From Marinobacter lutaoensis (lineage in GTDB: Bacteria; Pseudomonadota; Gammaproteobacteria; Pseudomonadales; Oleiphilaceae), in assembly GCF_001981305.1 (NCBI RefSeq), contig NZ_MSCW01000004.1, positions 186,001 to 250,000 of the forward strand: 64,000 bases of DNA, given 5' to 3'. This document shows positions 38,259-52,471 of the stretch, piece after piece; position 1 is the stretch's first letter, and the number at the start of each line of letters is the position of its first letter. The notes beneath the pieces were generated by a model. The model was not told the origin of the DNA. It searched no databases and saw only the letters and a list, made by a program, of their open reading frames with translations. A program made the translations under genes and the position numbers.

Positions 38259-41200
38259 ATGCCCGACAGCCACAGCCTGCAACCCGGATTCCACGCCATT
38301 CACGCCAATCACCTGGAAGACCTGCGCCGGGCGGTGGTGTTTCTGTGCCGCCAGAGCCCCCTGCCACCGCTGGAAAGCGAAACCTTTCTGGTACAGAGCA
38401 ACGGCATCGCTCAGTGGCTGAAGCTGGCGCTGGCGGAAAAACGTCAGGACCCGGGCATCGACGGCGGGCTGGGCATCGCCGCCGGTGTCGAGTTCCTGTT
38501 TCCGGCCCGTTTCATCTGGCAGGCCTACCGGGCGGTGCTGCCGGACGGCGAGGTGCCGGAGCAGTCGCCGTTCGACAAGCCGCGCCTGGTCTGGCGCCTG
38601 TACCGGCTGCTGCCGGAGGTGGTGCACAGCGACGACGCCTACCAGCCCCTGGCCCGGTTTCTGGACGGCCATGATCCGGCCCAACGCACCTTCCAGCTGG
38701 CCGAAAAGGTGGCCGACCTGTTCGACCAGTACCAGGTGTTCCGCGCCGACTGGTTGAGCGCCTGGGAGCAGGGCCGGGACCTGCTGCTGACCGCCCGGGA
38801 CGGCGAACAGCCGCTGGATCCGGACACCCGCTGGCAGCCGCTGCTGTGGCGTCGGCTGGTGGCGGACGTGGGGGCGCAGGCCGGCACCAGCCGCTCGCGT
38901 ATCCACACCCGGTTCCTGACCGAGGGCCGGCAACGGGCCGCACCCGCCAACCCGGCCCGGCTGCCCCGGCGCATCGTGGTGTTTGGCGTGTCCTCGCTGC
39001 CCCGGCAGGCGCTGGAGGCACTGCACGTGCTCAGCCGCTTCAGCCAAGTGGTGCTGTGCGTGCACAACCCCTGCCAGTACTACTGGGCCGACATCGTCAG
39101 CGACCGGGATCTGCTCAGGGCCCAGCGCCGTCGGGGCCGGCCGCACCCGACCCTCGCCGCCGTCACCGATCCGGAACAGTTGCACCAGCACGCCAATCCG
39201 CTGCTGGCGGCCTGGGGCAAGCAGGGCCGGGACTACATTCGACTGCTGGACGAGTTCGATGAACCGGACGCCTACCGCGGCCGGCTCGACACCCCCGACC
39301 ACAAGATCGACATTTTTTCCGACCACGGTGATCCGGCCTCGCCCAGGCTACTGCACCAGATCCAGAACGATATCCACAACCTGACGCCACTCCGGGAGGC
39401 CCGCGAGCAACAACGGCCGCTGGATCTGGCGGAGGATCACTCCATCGCTTTTCATGAAGCCCACAGCCCACAGCGGGAGGTGGAAATCCTGCACGACCAG
39501 CTGCTGGCGGCCTTCAACGCCGATCCCAGCCTGCGACCGCGAGACGTGATGGTGATGGTGCCGGACATCAACACCTACGCACCGCACATCCAGGCGGTGT
39601 TCGGCCGTTACCCCGCCGGTCATCGCCGCCATATTCCCTTCACCCTGTCCGACCAGGGCCAGCGCCACCACGAGCCGGTGCTGATCGCCCTCGAAACCCT
39701 ACTGTCCCTGCCCCGCAGCCGCTTTGGTGCCAGCGAGATCCTGAGCCTGCTGGAAGTGCCCAGCCTGCGCGCCCGGTTCGGGCTGGACGAGGCGGACCTG
39801 CCACTGATCCGCCGCTGGGTGGAGGGTGCCAACATCCGCTGGGGCCTGCACGCCCGCCAGCGCCACAGCCTGGACCTGCCCGAGGGGCTGGAACGCAACA
39901 CCTGGCAGGCCGGGCTGCGGGCCATGCTGCTGGGCTACAGCCTGGGCGAGGCAGAGCCCTGGGCCGGCGTCGAGCCTTACCCCGAGGTGGCCGGCCTGCA
40001 AGCCAGCCTAGCCGGCCAGCTGGCCGAGTTCGTCCAGCAGCTGGAGCAGCTGTGGCAGGCACTGCAGACGCCCCGCACCCCGGAGGCCTGGGGCCGCCTG
40101 CTCGCCGACCTGCTGGAGCGCTTCTTCGGCCCAGTCAGCGGCGCCGACCTGTTGCGACTGAACCGGTTCCGTCGGCAGCTGGAGCACTGGCTGGACGATA
40201 CCCGCGCCGCCGGCCTGGACCAGCCGCTGCCGCTGGCCATCGTCCGGGACGTGCTGTTGTCCGGCCTGGACGAGGCCGGCCTGAACCAGCGATTCCTGGC
40301 GGGTAAGGTCAACTTCGCCACCCTGATGCCGATGCGCGCCATTCCATTCCGGCGAATCTGCCTGTTGGGCATGAACGACGGTGACTACCCCCGTTCGCGG
40401 CCACCGGTGGACTTCGACCTGATGGCCCGGGATTATCGCCCCGGCGACCGCTCCCGCCGTGAGGACGACCGCTACCTGTTCCTGGAAGCCCTGTTGTCGG
40501 CGCGGGAACAGCTGTACATCAGCTGGGTCGGTCGCAGCATCCGCGACGATTCCGAACGACCGCCCTCGGTACTGGTGGCGCAGCTCCGGGACTATCTGGA
40601 CAGCCTCTGGCAGGTCCCCGGCCAGCCGGACCTGAGCGCCAGCCAAGCCCTGACCACCCGACACCCTCTGCAGCCGTTCAGCCGGGCCTATTTTCCCTCG
40701 GACAACGCCCGCCCAGACCAACCCGACCAGCCCCGGCCCGTGGCCGAGGTGGTGCGCGACCGGCGTCTGTTCACCTTCGAGAAGGAATGGCGCGAGGCTC
40801 ATAGCCCCGGCCAGCCCGCCGGCGAACGGGAAGCGCTGCCGTACCGGGCGCCAGAGGAGCCTCTGCGGAGCGCCGACCTGGGCCAGTTCCTGAAACAGCC
40901 CATGGCAACCTTCTACCAACACCGCCTGCAGGTCCGGTTCGAAACGGTCGAGGAGGAGGACACCGACACCGAATCCTTCGACCTCAGCGGTCTGGATCGC
41001 TGGCGCCTGGATCAGGAACTGATCCGCGACGCCGTGCTCAAGGCCGGCTCCGAAGATGAGCTGGCGCAGCGCACCCGGGCCGTGCTCGACCGCATGGCCC
41101 GCCGCGGCGAGCTGGGCATGGGCCTGACCGAGCAGCACCTGCGCACGGAACTGTCGGCCCGACTGCCGGACCTGTATCAACGCTATCGGCGCGCCCTCAA

Positions 41201-41846
41201 TGACTGGCCTGACGCGCTGCCCGAGCCCCTGCCGTTCGACTACCGGTACCAGGGGCCCGACGGCACGGTGACGGTGACGGACCTGATCGACTCGGTGCGC
41301 CGCGACCGCGACGGCCGGTACTGCCGACTGGTGCTGGCCCAGTCCAGCCTGCTGGCCGGTGCCGGCAACCAGCGCCGGCTGCGCTACGGCAACCTGATGC
41401 GGGACTGGGTGCTGCACCTGGCCGGCCAGCTCACCGACACCCCCTTCCAGACCCGCATCCTTGCCAAGGAAGCCGGCCGTGAGGTGCACCTGCCCAGCCT
41501 GGCGCCGGACCTCGCCCGGCACTGCCTGGACCGCCTCCTGACCCACTGGATCGCTGCCACCACCCGGCCGCTGCCACTGCACTGCGAAGCGGCCTTTGCC
41601 TGGATCTACAGCTACTACCAGAGCCGCGACTACCGCCAGGACCGGGCCCGCGCCGACGACCAGGCCCGTCAAGCGTATGAGCAAGCGCTGGCGCGCGACA
41701 CCGGCTACCTCCGCGGCAGCTACGACAGTGCCGAGGCCCTGCTGGACGGCGAAGCGTTCGTCACCCTGCTGCACCAGCTGTACCTGCCGCTGTGGCAGGC
41801 CGAGCAGGGCCAGCCGCTGACCAACCCGATGGAGACCCCGGCATGA
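38259..41846 (+). CDS. recC: Exodeoxyribonuclease V gamma subunit
   Basis: A 1195-residue subunit of RecBCD that recognises Chi and splits the duplex. Typical stretches are FLVQSNGIAQWLKLALAE at the N-terminus, VEFLFPARFIWQAYR, the inactivated helicase core, and the C-terminal nuclease-like fold (DLGQFLKQPMATFYQHRL). The ATG at 38259 has AGGA upstream; upstream in-frame codons reach far into the divergent gene and are not used. It ends with ATGA overlap to recB. It is about 70 residues longer than E. coli RecC. Confidence 0.95.
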   Translation: MPDSHSLQPGFHAIHANHLEDLRRAVVFLCRQSPLPPLESETFLVQSNGIAQWLKLALAEKRQDPGIDGGLGIAAGVEFLFPARFIWQAYRAVLPDGEVPEQSPFDKPRLVWRLYRLLPEVVHSDDAYQPLARFLDGHDPAQRTFQLAEKVADLFDQYQVFRADWLSAWEQGRDLLLTARDGEQPLDPDTRWQPLLWRRLVADVGAQAGTSRSRIHTRFLTEGRQRAAPANPARLPRRIVVFGVSSLPRQALEALHVLSRFSQVVLCVHNPCQYYWADIVSDRDLLRAQRRRGRPHPTLAAVTDPEQLHQHANPLLAAWGKQGRDYIRLLDEFDEPDAYRGRLDTPDHKIDIFSDHGDPASPRLLHQIQNDIHNLTPLREAREQQRPLDLAEDHSIAFHEAHSPQREVEILHDQLLAAFNADPSLRPRDVMVMVPDINTYAPHIQAVFGRYPAGHRRHIPFTLSDQGQRHHEPVLIALETLLSLPRSRFGASEILSLLEVPSLRARFGLDEADLPLIRRWVEGANIRWGLHARQRHSLDLPEGLERNTWQAGLRAMLLGYSLGEAEPWAGVEPYPEVAGLQASLAGQLAEFVQQLEQLWQALQTPRTPEAWGRLLADLLERFFGPVSGADLLRLNRFRRQLEHWLDDTRAAGLDQPLPLAIVRDVLLSGLDEAGLNQRFLAGKVNFATLMPMRAIPFRRICLLGMNDGDYPRSRPPVDFDLMARDYRPGDRSRREDDRYLFLEALLSAREQLYISWVGRSIRDDSERPPSVLVAQLRDYLDSLWQVPGQPDLSASQALTTRHPLQPFSRAYFPSDNARPDQPDQPRPVAEVVRDRRLFTFEKEWREAHSPGQPAGEREALPYRAPEEPLRSADLGQFLKQPMATFYQHRLQVRFETVEEEDTDTESFDLSGLDRWRLDQELIRDAVLKAGSEDELAQRTRAVLDRMARRGELGMGLTEQHLRTELSARLPDLYQRYRRALNDWPDALPEPLPFDYRYQGPDGTVTVTDLIDSVRRDRDGRYCRLVLAQSSLLAGAGNQRRLRYGNLMRDWVLHLAGQLTDTPFQTRILAKEAGREVHLPSLAPDLARHCLDRLLTHWIAATTRPLPLHCEAAFAWIYSYYQSRDYRQDRARADDQARQAYEQALARDTGYLRGSYDSAEALLDGEAFVTLLHQLYLPLWQAEQGQPLTNPMETPA

Positions 41847-44800
41847 GCGACACCCCCGCTGCGGGCCTCGACCCGCTGGCGCTGCCACTGCATGGCAGCC
41901 AACTGATCGAGGCCAGCGCCGGCACCGGCAAAACCTTCACCATCGCCCTGCTGTACGTGCGCCTGGTGCTCGGCCACGGCCAGCCTGACGGCAGCCCGCT
42001 GGCGGCGGGTCTGCTGCCTCCGAACCTGCTGGTGGTGACCTTCACCGAAGCGGCGACCCAGGAACTGCGCGAACGCATCCGCGCTCGACTGACCCAGGCC
42101 GCCGAGGTGTTCTCCGACAGCGCCCCCGCGCCAACGCCGGACACCGAGCTGTTGGTGCGGCTGCGCGACCAGGGCTATCCCGACCGCAGCCAGTGGCCGG
42201 AGTGCCGCCGCAAACTGCTGCTGGCCGCCGAATGGATGGACGAAGCCGCCGTGGCCACCATTCACGGCTGGTGCCACCGCATGCTCGGCGAACACGCCTT
42301 CGACAGTGGCAGCCTGTTTCGGCTGACCCTGGAAACCGACCAGAGCGAACTGCTGGACGACGTGGTGCGCGATTACTGGCGCACCTTCTTCTACCCGCTG
42401 CCGGCGACGCTGATGGACGAAGCCCTGAACCACTGGCACACCCCGGCGGATCTGCGCGCCTCGCTGCGACCGCTGCTGTCCGAGGCCGCTGACTGGCCGC
42501 TGCCGGAACGGGACGTGGCCGCCGCCCTCGACGCCCTGGTGACACAGCGCCAGCAACAGGCCCAGGCGCTGAAACAGCAGCCCTGGACCCGGTGGCGGGA
42601 GGACGTGGCCGAGCTGCTCAACCGGCTGCACCGGGACAAGCGGCTGCACGGAGCCAGCCGCAACGCCATGCTCAAGACCTGGGACGCGCTGCTGGCCTGG
42701 GCTGACGACGCCGAAGCCCTGCTGCCGGCCAACCTCGACCGGGCCAAAGGATTCCATAACCAGACACCGGCCGGCCTGGCCGACGTGCTCAAGGGGGAGG
42801 GCGAGGTGCCGGGACACCCGGCGTTCGACACCATCGCCGAGCTGATCGCCTTCGGCCAGAGCAACGCCAGCGCCCGCGCCGATATCCTGCGCCACGCCGC
42901 CGCCTGGGTCGCCCGGCGCCTGGAGACGGAAAAACAGCAGCGCTCGGAAATGGGCTTCGACGACCTGCTCACACGTCTGGACGCCGCCCTGCAGGGCCCC
43001 CGCGGCCCCCAACTGGCTGCCACGCTGCGGCGCCAGTTCCCGGTGGCCCTGATCGACGAATTCCAGGACACCGACCCGGTCCAGTACCGCATCTTCGACC
43101 GCATCTACCGGGTCGCGGACAATCATCCGGATACCGGCCTGCTGATGATCGGCGACCCGAAACAGGCCATCTACGCCTTTCGCGGTGCCGACATCTACAC
43201 CTACCTGAGCGCGCGCCGCAGCGCCGGCGACCGCACCCACACCCTGGGTCGCAACTTCCGCTCGGCCCGCGCCATGGTGGCGGCGGTAAACCGGGTGTTC
43301 GCGCACGCTGACCAACAGCGCCCGGACGGCGCGTTCCTGTTCGGCCGGGGCGACCAGTCACCGCTGCCATTCCAGCCGGTAACCGCCGAAGGCACCCGGC
43401 ACCAGTGGCAGGTGGACGAGCAGCCCCAACCCAGCCTGACCTTTTGGACCCTGGACCCGGACCCTGACACCGGCCGGGGCCTGGCCAAAGGCCGCAGCAC
43501 CGAGCAGCTCGCCGAAGCCTGCGCCGGCGAGATCACCCGCCTGCTGACCCTGGGCCAGCAGGGCAGGGCGGGGTTCCGCCCGGCCGACGACGGCCCGTTG
43601 CAACCGTTGCAGCCCCAGGACATCGCCGTTCTCGTCAACAACCGCGGCGAGGCCGCCGCGGTGCGGGAAGCCCTGGCACGCCGGCGGGTAAAAAGTGTCT
43701 ACCTGTCCGACCGGGACTCGGTGCTGCGCTCGCCGGAAGCCACGGAAATCCTCACCTGGCTGCGCGCCTTTGCGGAGCCACGCCAGCTGGCCCTGGTGCG
43801 CGCCGCCTTGGCCACGCCCACCCTGGCGCTGGACTGGGCAGCGCTGGACCGGCTGCTTACCGACGAACTGGCCCTGGAACGGGAAATCGAACGCTTCCAG
43901 GGCTACCAGCAGCAATGGCAGACCCAGGGCGTGCTGCCAGTGCTGCGCAGCTTCTTGATGGACTTTGACGTACCTGCTCGCCTGCTGCAACGCCCAGACG
44001 GTGAGCGAAGACTCACAGACATCCTGCACATCGCGGAGCTGTTGCAGCAGGACAGCCTACAACTGGACGGCGAACACGCCCTGGTGCACCACTTCACCCA
44101 GATCCTTCGCGCCGCCGACGAAGAGAACGAGCACCGCACCCTGCGGCTGGAAAGCGACGCGGGCCTGGTGAAGGTGATCACCGTGCATAAGTCCAAGGGC
44201 CTGGAGTACCCGCTGGTGTTCCTGCCGTTCGGTACCGCCTACCGGGCCGAAACCGAACGGCGGGCGTTCGTGCGCTACCATGACGACCAGGGCCGGCTGG
44301 TCACCGTGTTCGACCCGGAACCGGAGCATCTGGCCCGGGCCGACCGGGAACGCCTGGGCGAAGACATCCGCAAGCTGTACGTCGCCCTGACCCGGGCCCG
44401 CCACGCCACTTGGGTGGGCGCCGCCGCGCTCGATGGCTGGCCCCGCAGCGGCCTCGGCTACCTTCTGGCCGGTACCGACACCGGCGCCGACACACCGCCC
44501 ATCACTCCCTACCTGCAGCCCCTGGCCGAAGCCGAGCCGGCCATCGCTGTGCGCCCCGTGCCAACACCGGACGGCGACAGCTACCACCCCCCGGGGGACC
44601 CGGGCCTGGGGCCGGCCCTGGAAGCTCAACGGGAAGCCCGGGAAGACTGGTGGATCGCCAGCTATTCCGCGCTCGAATACCAGGGCCTGAGCGGCGCCGG
44701 TGGCCCGTTCACCGCCGAAGCGGAAGATCCGCAAAGCCAGAACCTGGCGGAGGAGCCGGAGATCCCGGAGTTATCCACAGGACCGGCGACAACCCAGGCC

Positions 44801-45553
44801 CCCCAGCACGAATTCCCCCGGGGCGCCGGCCCGGGCACCTTCCTGCATGAAGTGCTGGAGTGGTGTGCCCGGAACGGTTTCGGCCCTCTTGTGGATAACT
44901 CCGAGCCGCTGCGGGACTACCTGCACCGGCGCTGTACCAGCCGGGGCTGGGAAGCCTGGGCCGAGCCACTGACCGAGTGGCTGCTGGCGTTGTTCCGGAC
45001 GCCCCTGCCCTTGGACCGGGACGGTCACACCCGGATGCCACTGGCCGGACTGACCAGCGCCCGACCGGAACTGGAGTTCTGGTACGAGAGCTGCCAGGTC
45101 AGCACCTCGGCCCTGGACCGGCTGGTCCGGCGTCACACCTTGGGTGGCGCCGACCGGCCGGCACTGGAACAGCGCCAGCTCAACGGCATGCTCAAGGGAT
45201 TCGTGGACCTGGTGTTCGAGCACCAGGGCCGCTACTACCTGCTGGACTACAAATCCAACCACCTGGGCGAGGACGACAGCGCCTACACCCCGCAGGCGCT
45301 CGGGCAGACGATACTCGACAAGCGCTACGACCTGCAGTATTGCCTGTACCTGCTGGCCCTGCACCGCCTGCTCAGGGCCCGGTTGCCGGACTACGACTAC
45401 GACCGCCACCTGGGCGGCGCCGTGTACCTGTTCCTGCGCGGCTACCGGGCACCGACCGCCGGCACCTTCACCGACAAGCCCCCCCGTGAGCTGATCGAAC
45501 AGCTGGACGGCCTGTTCGATGGCGAACCCCGGCATCAGGAGACCGCCGTATGA
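41843..45553 (+). CDS. recB: Exodeoxyribonuclease V beta subunit
   Basis: A 1236-residue SF1 helicase-nuclease, the 3'-5' motor of RecBCD. Walker A is EASAGTGKTFT near residue 25, motif II LIDEFQDTDPVQY, motif VI region LYVALTRARHATWVG. The C-terminal nuclease domain has the YYLLDYKSNHLG motif with catalytic Asp and Lys. It overlaps recC and recD by 4 nt at each end (ATGA), so the three are translated together. Confidence 0.97.
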   Translation: MSDTPAAGLDPLALPLHGSQLIEASAGTGKTFTIALLYVRLVLGHGQPDGSPLAAGLLPPNLLVVTFTEAATQELRERIRARLTQAAEVFSDSAPAPTPDTELLVRLRDQGYPDRSQWPECRRKLLLAAEWMDEAAVATIHGWCHRMLGEHAFDSGSLFRLTLETDQSELLDDVVRDYWRTFFYPLPATLMDEALNHWHTPADLRASLRPLLSEAADWPLPERDVAAALDALVTQRQQQAQALKQQPWTRWREDVAELLNRLHRDKRLHGASRNAMLKTWDALLAWADDAEALLPANLDRAKGFHNQTPAGLADVLKGEGEVPGHPAFDTIAELIAFGQSNASARADILRHAAAWVARRLETEKQQRSEMGFDDLLTRLDAALQGPRGPQLAATLRRQFPVALIDEFQDTDPVQYRIFDRIYRVADNHPDTGLLMIGDPKQAIYAFRGADIYTYLSARRSAGDRTHTLGRNFRSARAMVAAVNRVFAHADQQRPDGAFLFGRGDQSPLPFQPVTAEGTRHQWQVDEQPQPSLTFWTLDPDPDTGRGLAKGRSTEQLAEACAGEITRLLTLGQQGRAGFRPADDGPLQPLQPQDIAVLVNNRGEAAAVREALARRRVKSVYLSDRDSVLRSPEATEILTWLRAFAEPRQLALVRAALATPTLALDWAALDRLLTDELALEREIERFQGYQQQWQTQGVLPVLRSFLMDFDVPARLLQRPDGERRLTDILHIAELLQQDSLQLDGEHALVHHFTQILRAADEENEHRTLRLESDAGLVKVITVHKSKGLEYPLVFLPFGTAYRAETERRAFVRYHDDQGRLVTVFDPEPEHLARADRERLGEDIRKLYVALTRARHATWVGAAALDGWPRSGLGYLLAGTDTGADTPPITPYLQPLAEAEPAIAVRPVPTPDGDSYHPPGDPGLGPALEAQREAREDWWIASYSALEYQGLSGAGGPFTAEAEDPQSQNLAEEPEIPELSTGPATTQAPQHEFPRGAGPGTFLHEVLEWCARNGFGPLVDNSEPLRDYLHRRCTSRGWEAWAEPLTEWLLALFRTPLPLDRDGHTRMPLAGLTSARPELEFWYESCQVSTSALDRLVRRHTLGGADRPALEQRQLNGMLKGFVDLVFEHQGRYYLLDYKSNHLGEDDSAYTPQALGQTILDKRYDLQYCLYLLALHRLLRARLPDYDYDRHLGGAVYLFLRGYRAPTAGTFTDKPPRELIEQLDGLFDGEPRHQETAV

Positions 45554-47730
45554 ACCGGCACAGCCCGCCGACGCCCCAACTGGATCTCGACCTGCCACCG
45601 CCGGAACCGGGCGACGACAACGCCCTGGCCAGCCCCGAACACACCCTGGCGCTGCTGCGACGCTGGCGCGAGGCCGGCTGGCTGCGGCCCCTGGACCTGG
45701 CCTTTGCCGAACTGATCCGCAACCTCGCCGATGAACAGGGCGAAACCGTGCAGCCACTGGTGCTGATGCTCGCCGCGCTGGTGTCACACCAGGTGGGGCG
45801 CGGCCACGTCTGCCTCGACCTCGCAGGCCTCTGCACCCGGGCGGACGCCACCCTGGCCCTGCCGCCGGCGGAGGCGCCCGCACGCGCCGGCGACGACCGG
45901 CCACCGGCACCGGAACGCCTGTTCCGGCACCTGAGCCTGGCGGACTGTCAGCAGGCCCTGGCGGCCAGCCGCGCGGTCGGCGACGGCCACCGCACCACGC
46001 CTCTGGTGATGGCCGGCGAACGCCTGTACCTGTACCGCTTCTGGCGCTATGAACAAATCATCGCCGCCGGCATCCGGCAGCGACTGGCCCCGGTGTCCAG
46101 TGTGACCGACGGCCAGGGCCCGGCGGCCCGAACCCTGGCGAAGGCCCTGTCGGTGCTGTTTCCCGACCCGGGCAACCCGGACTACCAGAAAATCGCCTGC
46201 GCCCTGGCGGCCCGGCACCGGTTCGCGGTGATCACCGGCGGCCCCGGCACCGGCAAGACCACCACCGTGGTGAAGCTGCTGGCGGCGTTGCAGGCACTGG
46301 CGGGGGAGGACCCGGCCCGGGCCGGACGGAAATACCGCATCCGCCTGGCGGCACCGACCGGCAAGGCGGCCGCCCGGCTGAACGAATCCATTGGCGGCCG
46401 GGTACGGCAACTGCCGCTGGCGCACCTGCCCGGACAGGTGACTCTGGAAGACATTCCCACCCAGGTCACCACCGTGCACCGACTGCTCGGCAGCCGCCCG
46501 GACAGCCGCCGTTTCCACCACCACCGGGACCAGCCGCTGCCGGTGGACGTGCTGGTGATCGACGAAGCCTCCATGGTGGACGTGGATCTGATGGCCTCGG
46601 TGTTCGAGGCACTGCCACCGGAGGCGCACCTGATTCTGCTGGGCGACAAAGACCAGCTCGCCTCGGTGGACGCCGGCGCCGTGCTCGGCGAACTGTGCCT
46701 GCGTGCCCAGCACGGCCATTACCGGCCGGACACCCTGGCCTGGATTCAGGCAGTCACCGGCCAGACTCTGCCCGACACCCAGGCCGATCCCGGCGGCCGG
46801 CCTCTCGATCAGGCCGTGGCCATGCTGAGGCTCAGTCACCGCTTCGGCGCCGACAGCGGCATCGGTCGCCTGGCCGAGGCAGTCAACACCGGCCGGCTCG
46901 ACGATCACCTGCTTCAGTCGTGCCATGACGGCCGCCTGGAGGATGTGATCTGGCTCAACGGCCCGGCCCCGGGGCCAGACCCCGACACCACCCTGGCCCT
47001 GATCTGCCGGCACGCCCTGGACGGCAGTCCAGGTGCCTTCCGTCACCAGGGCCAGGGTCGTCACGACCACCAGGGGCCGGTACCGCCGCCGGTGGGTTAC
47101 CGCCACTACCTGTCCCTGATGCGTGCTGGCAGGCCGGAGACCGACAGCCCCCGGGAAGCCTGGGACGACTTGGCGCGCCGGGTGCTGGCCGCCTTCAACG
47201 ACTTTCAGGTGCTGTGCGCTCTGCGCCAGGGCCCCTGGGGCGTGGACGGACTGAACCTGCGCATCGGTCAGCAGCTGAAGGCTGCGGGGCTGATCGACCG
47301 CGCCGAGGGCTGGTATGCCGGACGTCCGGTGCTGGTCACCGCCAACGACTACAACCTGGGGCTGATGAACGGCGACATCGGCATCACCTTTGAACTGCCC
47401 TGGGGCAGGGAAGGGGAGCCGGTGCTGCGGGTGGCGTTCCCCGCCGCCGACGGCAGCGACGGCATCCGCTGGATTTCTCCGAGCCGCTTGCAGCAGCTGG
47501 AGACCGTGTTCGCCATGACGGTACACAAATCCCAGGGCTCGGAGTTCAGCCACACCTGCCTGGTGTTGCCGGATCGCCTGAGCCCGGTACTGACCCGGGA
47601 GTTGGTCTACACCGGCATCACCCGGGCCCGTTACTGGTTCAGCCTGATCACCGGCGACGCCCGGGTGCTGCGCCAGGCGGTCACGCAACGGGTGCAGCGG
47701 GCCTCTGGCCTGTCCGACCTGCTGACCTGA
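45550..47730 (+). CDS. recD: Exodeoxyribonuclease V alpha subunit
   Basis: A 726-residue SF1 helicase, the 5'-3' motor of RecBCD. Walker A is GGPGTGKTTTVVK (about residue 232), motif II VLVIDEASMVDVDLM, motif III LLGDKDQLASVDAGAVL, and the C-terminal TVHKSQGSEFSHTCLVLPD and YTGITRARYWF. It is longer than E. coli RecD (608), with an insertion around residues 470-520 that includes PPPVGYRHYLSLM. Its ATG overlaps the recB stop. Confidence 0.96.
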   Translation: MNRHSPPTPQLDLDLPPPEPGDDNALASPEHTLALLRRWREAGWLRPLDLAFAELIRNLADEQGETVQPLVLMLAALVSHQVGRGHVCLDLAGLCTRADATLALPPAEAPARAGDDRPPAPERLFRHLSLADCQQALAASRAVGDGHRTTPLVMAGERLYLYRFWRYEQIIAAGIRQRLAPVSSVTDGQGPAARTLAKALSVLFPDPGNPDYQKIACALAARHRFAVITGGPGTGKTTTVVKLLAALQALAGEDPARAGRKYRIRLAAPTGKAAARLNESIGGRVRQLPLAHLPGQVTLEDIPTQVTTVHRLLGSRPDSRRFHHHRDQPLPVDVLVIDEASMVDVDLMASVFEALPPEAHLILLGDKDQLASVDAGAVLGELCLRAQHGHYRPDTLAWIQAVTGQTLPDTQADPGGRPLDQAVAMLRLSHRFGADSGIGRLAEAVNTGRLDDHLLQSCHDGRLEDVIWLNGPAPGPDPDTTLALICRHALDGSPGAFRHQGQGRHDHQGPVPPPVGYRHYLSLMRAGRPETDSPREAWDDLARRVLAAFNDFQVLCALRQGPWGVDGLNLRIGQQLKAAGLIDRAEGWYAGRPVLVTANDYNLGLMNGDIGITFELPWGREGEPVLRVAFPAADGSDGIRWISPSRLQQLETVFAMTVHKSQGSEFSHTCLVLPDRLSPVLTRELVYTGITRARYWFSLITGDARVLRQAVTQRVQRASGLSDLLT

Positions 47731-47866
47731 CCCAGGAATGACGACGACCTGGCGCACTGGCCCGAAGGCCAGACCGTCGTCGCCCGAGGGGGCGAATCGT
47801 CGTATACTGGTGACCGTCACCAACGTGTGAATATCTCAGATAATTTGATTTAAATCAGGGACTTAA

Positions 47867-48655
47867 ATGAATACAAGCAAGACCGGAACGGTTCCCGACC
47901 ACAAACCACGCCCCTGGATCGACCTGCTCGTCAGCATCGTGATCCCGTCCGTGATTCTGATGAAACTCAGCGGCAGCGACTCCCTGGGCAGCGTTTACGC
48001 GCTGGTGGTGGCCCTCGCCTTTCCCATTGGCTGGGGCCTGTTCGAGCTGGTGCGTTACCGCAAGAAGAACTTCATCGCGCTGCTGGGGCTGATCAGCGTC
48101 ACCCTGACCGGTGGCATCGGTCTGCTGGAGCTGAACCCGCAGTGGCTTGCTGTAAAAGAGGCGGCCGTCCCCGCAATCATCGGCCTGGCGGTCCTGATCT
48201 CCACCCGCACCCGCTATCCTTTGGTCCGGACCCTGCTGTACAACCCGTCGGTACTGGATGTGGATAAAATCCACCACCGGCTGCTGGCCGAGGGCACCGT
48301 CGAAGTGTTCGAAGCGCGGCTGCAAAAAGCCAGCTACTACTTTGCCGGCACCTTCCTGTTTTCCTCCATCATGAACTACGTACTGGCCCGCTGGATCGTC
48401 ACCAGCCCCGCCGGCACCGAAGCCTTCAACGAGGAGCTGGGCCGCATGACCCTGGTCAGCTATCCGATGATCGCCATTCCATCCATGGTCATGATGATGC
48501 TGATCTTCTGGTACCTATGGCGCAGCATCCGGCGCCTGACCGGATACACCCTGGAGGAGGTGATGGCGCCGCATCTGCTGGAGAAGGAATCCCCAAAGGC
48601 CCCGACGAGCGGAGAGGCCAGCGACCGGGGGGCGAAGGACTGGAACGAGTCCTAA
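47867..48655 (+). CDS. VC0807-family inner-membrane protein of unknown function
   Basis: A 262-residue protein with about six hydrophobic helices (LLVSIVIPSVILMKL, VYALVVALAFPIGWGLF, then FIALLGLISVTLTGGIGLL and later ones). The general pattern and the motif RKKNFIALLG fit the VC0807 group, related to intracellular septation protein A. No catalytic residues are evident. The acidic C-terminal tail is cytoplasmic and disordered-looking. It stands alone, ended by a strong bidirectional terminator shared with gyrB. Confidence 0.7.
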   Translation: MNTSKTGTVPDHKPRPWIDLLVSIVIPSVILMKLSGSDSLGSVYALVVALAFPIGWGLFELVRYRKKNFIALLGLISVTLTGGIGLLELNPQWLAVKEAAVPAIIGLAVLISTRTRYPLVRTLLYNPSVLDVDKIHHRLLAEGTVEVFEARLQKASYYFAGTFLFSSIMNYVLARWIVTSPAGTEAFNEELGRMTLVSYPMIAIPSMVMMMLIFWYLWRSIRRLTGYTLEEVMAPHLLEKESPKAPTSGEASDRGAKDWNES

Positions 48656-48679
48656 ATCCGGTTCATCGCCGAACCGGGT

Positions 48680-48722
48680 AAAAAAAAGCGGTGGAGGACC
48701 GGATGCCTCCACCGCTTTTTTT
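48680..48722. terminator. Bidirectional terminator between VC0807-family gene and gyrB
   Basis: A perfect 11-bp stem AGCGGTGGAGG (48687-48697) with CCTCCACCGCT (48706-48716) and an 8-nt loop. There is an A-tract before and a T-tract after, so it works in both directions. Confidence 0.92.
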
Positions 48723-48741
48723 GTGCGGTCAATGGCCTGGC

Positions 48742-52355
<3,614 letters not shown>

Positions 52356-52405
52356 AGGGAAGGGGAGATCCGCAGGAGAAAAGCGTTGTTGGCCAGAACT
52401 GGAAA

Positions 52406-52434
52406 GGCCGCCCGTGCTCGGGCAACGGGCGGCC
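52406..52434. terminator. Hairpin between the ABC1 kinase gene and recF
   Basis: A perfect 10-bp stem GGCCGCCCGT/ACGGGCGGCC with a 9-nt loop. TTTT follows rightward and TTTCC leftward, so it could stop transcripts in either direction, more weakly leftward. Confidence 0.65.
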
Positions 52435-52471
52435 TTTTAGTGTACAAAAGCGCTGGCCGGAAGGCGACCGC

